In this document: positions 62,442 to 64,000 of the stretch, piece by piece
Layout of the letters: each line of letters begins with the position of its first letter
How positions within the stretch are numbered: position 1 is the first letter of the stretch
Assembly: GCA_002989075.1 (NCBI GenBank)
Contig: PSQN01000006.1
Coordinates: forward strand, 1,240,001 to 1,304,000
Source of the DNA: Arthonia radiata
Taxonomy: Eukaryota > Ascomycota > Arthoniomycetes > Arthoniales > Arthoniaceae
Length of the DNA stretch: 64,000 nt
Direction of reading: 5' to 3'
The notes under the pieces: model-generated
Told to the model about the DNA's origin: nothing
The model's database searches: none
Seen by the model: only the letters and a program-made list of their open reading frames with translations
Made by a program: the position numbers and the translations under genes

Positions 62442-63868
62442 ATGAACTCTTTGAAGCGCAAGCGCTCCGAAACGGAGCTCCAAAATGAGGATTCAGACAC
62501 GTTTACAGAGACCCAGCAAGCTCTGACCGAGAAGAACTTGGAAGAGCACACCCAATTATCGAGCGGACGAAGGTCGAGCAGCGGCGGCATGCCAAAGATG
62601 TCCTCTTCCTCGAAGAAGTCTGGCACCGGCGCCTCCGATTCAAACCGCAGCGAGACACCCACAAGCATAGACAGTGCGGCTCGAACGCTCGAAAAGTATT
62701 GCATCTACCATGATAGTGGAGCCAGCATGCCCAAAGGTAAGCGCACTGCAGTCCTGCTACGAACTTGCAAGCGTCTGCTCGATATGGAGGCTCTCTGACT
62801 GCTCCAAACTAGTCCTCGTGGACTTCATTGCAAGCATTACCTCGTTCAGGGAAGGCACCCCCTCACCCCAATCGCTAAAGGTCGCAATGTCGAACAAGAA
62901 AACCATGTTCATGTCCGAAGCTCAGCAAATACACGACCTTGAAGAACACCTTGGCTACAAGCCTGAGCTAAAAGGAGGCGAAAAGCATATCGCCCGTGAG
63001 CAGGACCGCCGCTGGCACAAAGAGGCCTTTCCCAATATTGATCCCTACGAGCCGAACGAGGAAATCAGGGAGGTAAGCCGAAGAGCATCCCCTCATTACA
63101 TACTGTGCTTTCGGAGCTATGGTCGGGCAGCGCGCGCCGGCCTTGTCCCACAATGCCTTGTTTGATCTCGAACTCCGGAAGGGGCTGTGTTGACGTCTTG
63201 TTTACAGGCTTACGCCAAAGAACCTCCGGCTCCCTCACCGGCTCCCGACGTTGAATACGGTCACACCGAGACTGCGTTCACTGACCAAGAGCTCAAGATC
63301 ATTAAGCACGTCCTGCCGAAGGAGTGCTGTGTTTATCCAGGCGAGCCGTTCTTCCCTTTCTGGTGCAACCAATGGAAGAGTGAGGCAAAATTCGGCAACA
63401 TGTTGAAAGCAAACATGCAAGCATTGAGGGATGGCGCAGCTGCAGTCTATTCACTCTGGGAACTCTACCAGTCTAGGAATGTCACATCTACGGCGGCAGA
63501 TACTGCAGGTAAGCTTTTTTTCTCCTAAGTCAGGACTCGAGTGGGACTAAGATAGTATGAAAGCATTCACGTCCTGCGTTGATGGACGGCACATCGAGAT
63601 ACGTGTCCACTGGCGCAGCTATAGCGAGGGAAAGTCAGGCTCTAATGATCGACCGTCCCTCTCGTGGGAATGCGCCTTGATCGCTAGTGCCAGGCTGAGC
63701 AATGAGCAGGAAGTGTACCAGGTTAGAGGCGTCATCTACAAAATTCTTGACTGGGCAAGGGATGTACGCCTTCTGGCTATCAAAAACCTGTCGCAGATGA
63801 AACAACGCCAGCCAACATCATCACAGGCATCTGCGGGGTCGAAGCGGAAAGGCGATTTCCGTGAGTAA
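62442..63868 (+). CDS. Unknown fungal protein resembling the DUF7924 group (390 aa)
   Basis: Four exons: 62442-62736, 62813-63072, 63208-63508 and 63552-63868; introns 76, 135 and 43 bp, all starting GTAAGC. The start is MNSLKRKRSETELQ. Layout: a basic and Ser-rich disordered N-terminus (1-95, with KRKR, a possible nuclear signal), a middle with AREQDRRWHKEAFPNIDPYE, and a folded C-terminal half with FFPFWCNQWKSEAKFGNM, QALRDGAAAVYSLWELY and GRHIEIRVHWRSYSEG. The FF-PF-x-x-x-E-K core followed by an Ala-rich helix and a short HIEIRVHW strand is what I recall of fungal DUF7924 proteins, which resemble nuclease-like folds and are often expanded near repeats; this assignment is tentative. The end at 63868 is the first stop; the window ends 132 bp later. 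Confidence 0.6.
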
Positions 63869-64000
63869 GCTCGAGTACCAACCGCGTTGCGTGGTAGATT
63901 CACAGCCTACATAACTAAGGTCTTATGAGTGAAACGCCTGTGCACCATCACTTGCTTTCGTGCTCTCTCACAGTAACAAAAATCTTGTCCGTGCTCTGGA

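Overview
The window is fungal nuclear DNA, most likely from a filamentous ascomycete (Pezizomycotina; Dothideomycetes is a guess). The signs are short GT-AG introns (mostly 43-76 bp) with CTAAC/CTGAC-type branch sites, dense single-copy genes on both strands, DASH and INO80 subunits of fungal type, a TA-rich repeat block that looks like the product of repeat-induced point mutation (RIP), and TTAGGG-type telomeric repeats. Gene models below were built by reading splice sites by eye.

Left part (1-29.6 kb), gene-dense core: a partial flavin monooxygenase; two tandem paralogs of an unknown 140-residue protein; three 170-bp tandem repeats; an EF-hand MscS-type channel; then a chromatin and mitosis group with IES6, DAD4 and ARP5 packed into 3.4 kb (Ies6 and Arp5 form one module of INO80). 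Next come two small cysteine-containing secreted proteins, three membrane proteins of unknown role, a C-terminally short ribosomal protein eL13, a Pex30-type peroxin, an unknown 210-residue protein, a dead heme-thiolate peroxidase gene and a guanine deaminase. A tiny metallothionein-like gene lies at about 30.0 kb.

Middle part (31-50 kb), a repeat-rich compartment: three strongly diverged members of one unrecognised protein family (31.3-32.5 kb minus, 40.5-42.1 kb minus, 48.1-50.1 kb plus) surround a 6.9-kb AT-rich island (33.64-40.52 kb) with no open frame of note. The island holds a decayed Ty1/copia retrotransposon, two 475-bp LTR-like arms in opposite orientation, and a younger 508-bp solo LTR nested in one arm. 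A degenerate interstitial telomeric tract lies at 46.8 kb. Two of the three family members each have a single in-frame stop, and the third ends exactly at the island border.

Right part (50-64 kb), mostly core again: a 23-residue fungal metallothionein, EAF7 (NuA4), a zinc-dependent alcohol/formaldehyde dehydrogenase, thiamine pyrophosphokinase, a long proline-rich protein with 111-bp internal repeats and spliced UTRs, a tandem pair of small Gly/Pro proteins (one frameshifted), and a four-exon gene resembling fungal DUF7924-type proteins. The least-described items are the three-member family around the repeat island and the two very short metallothionein genes.
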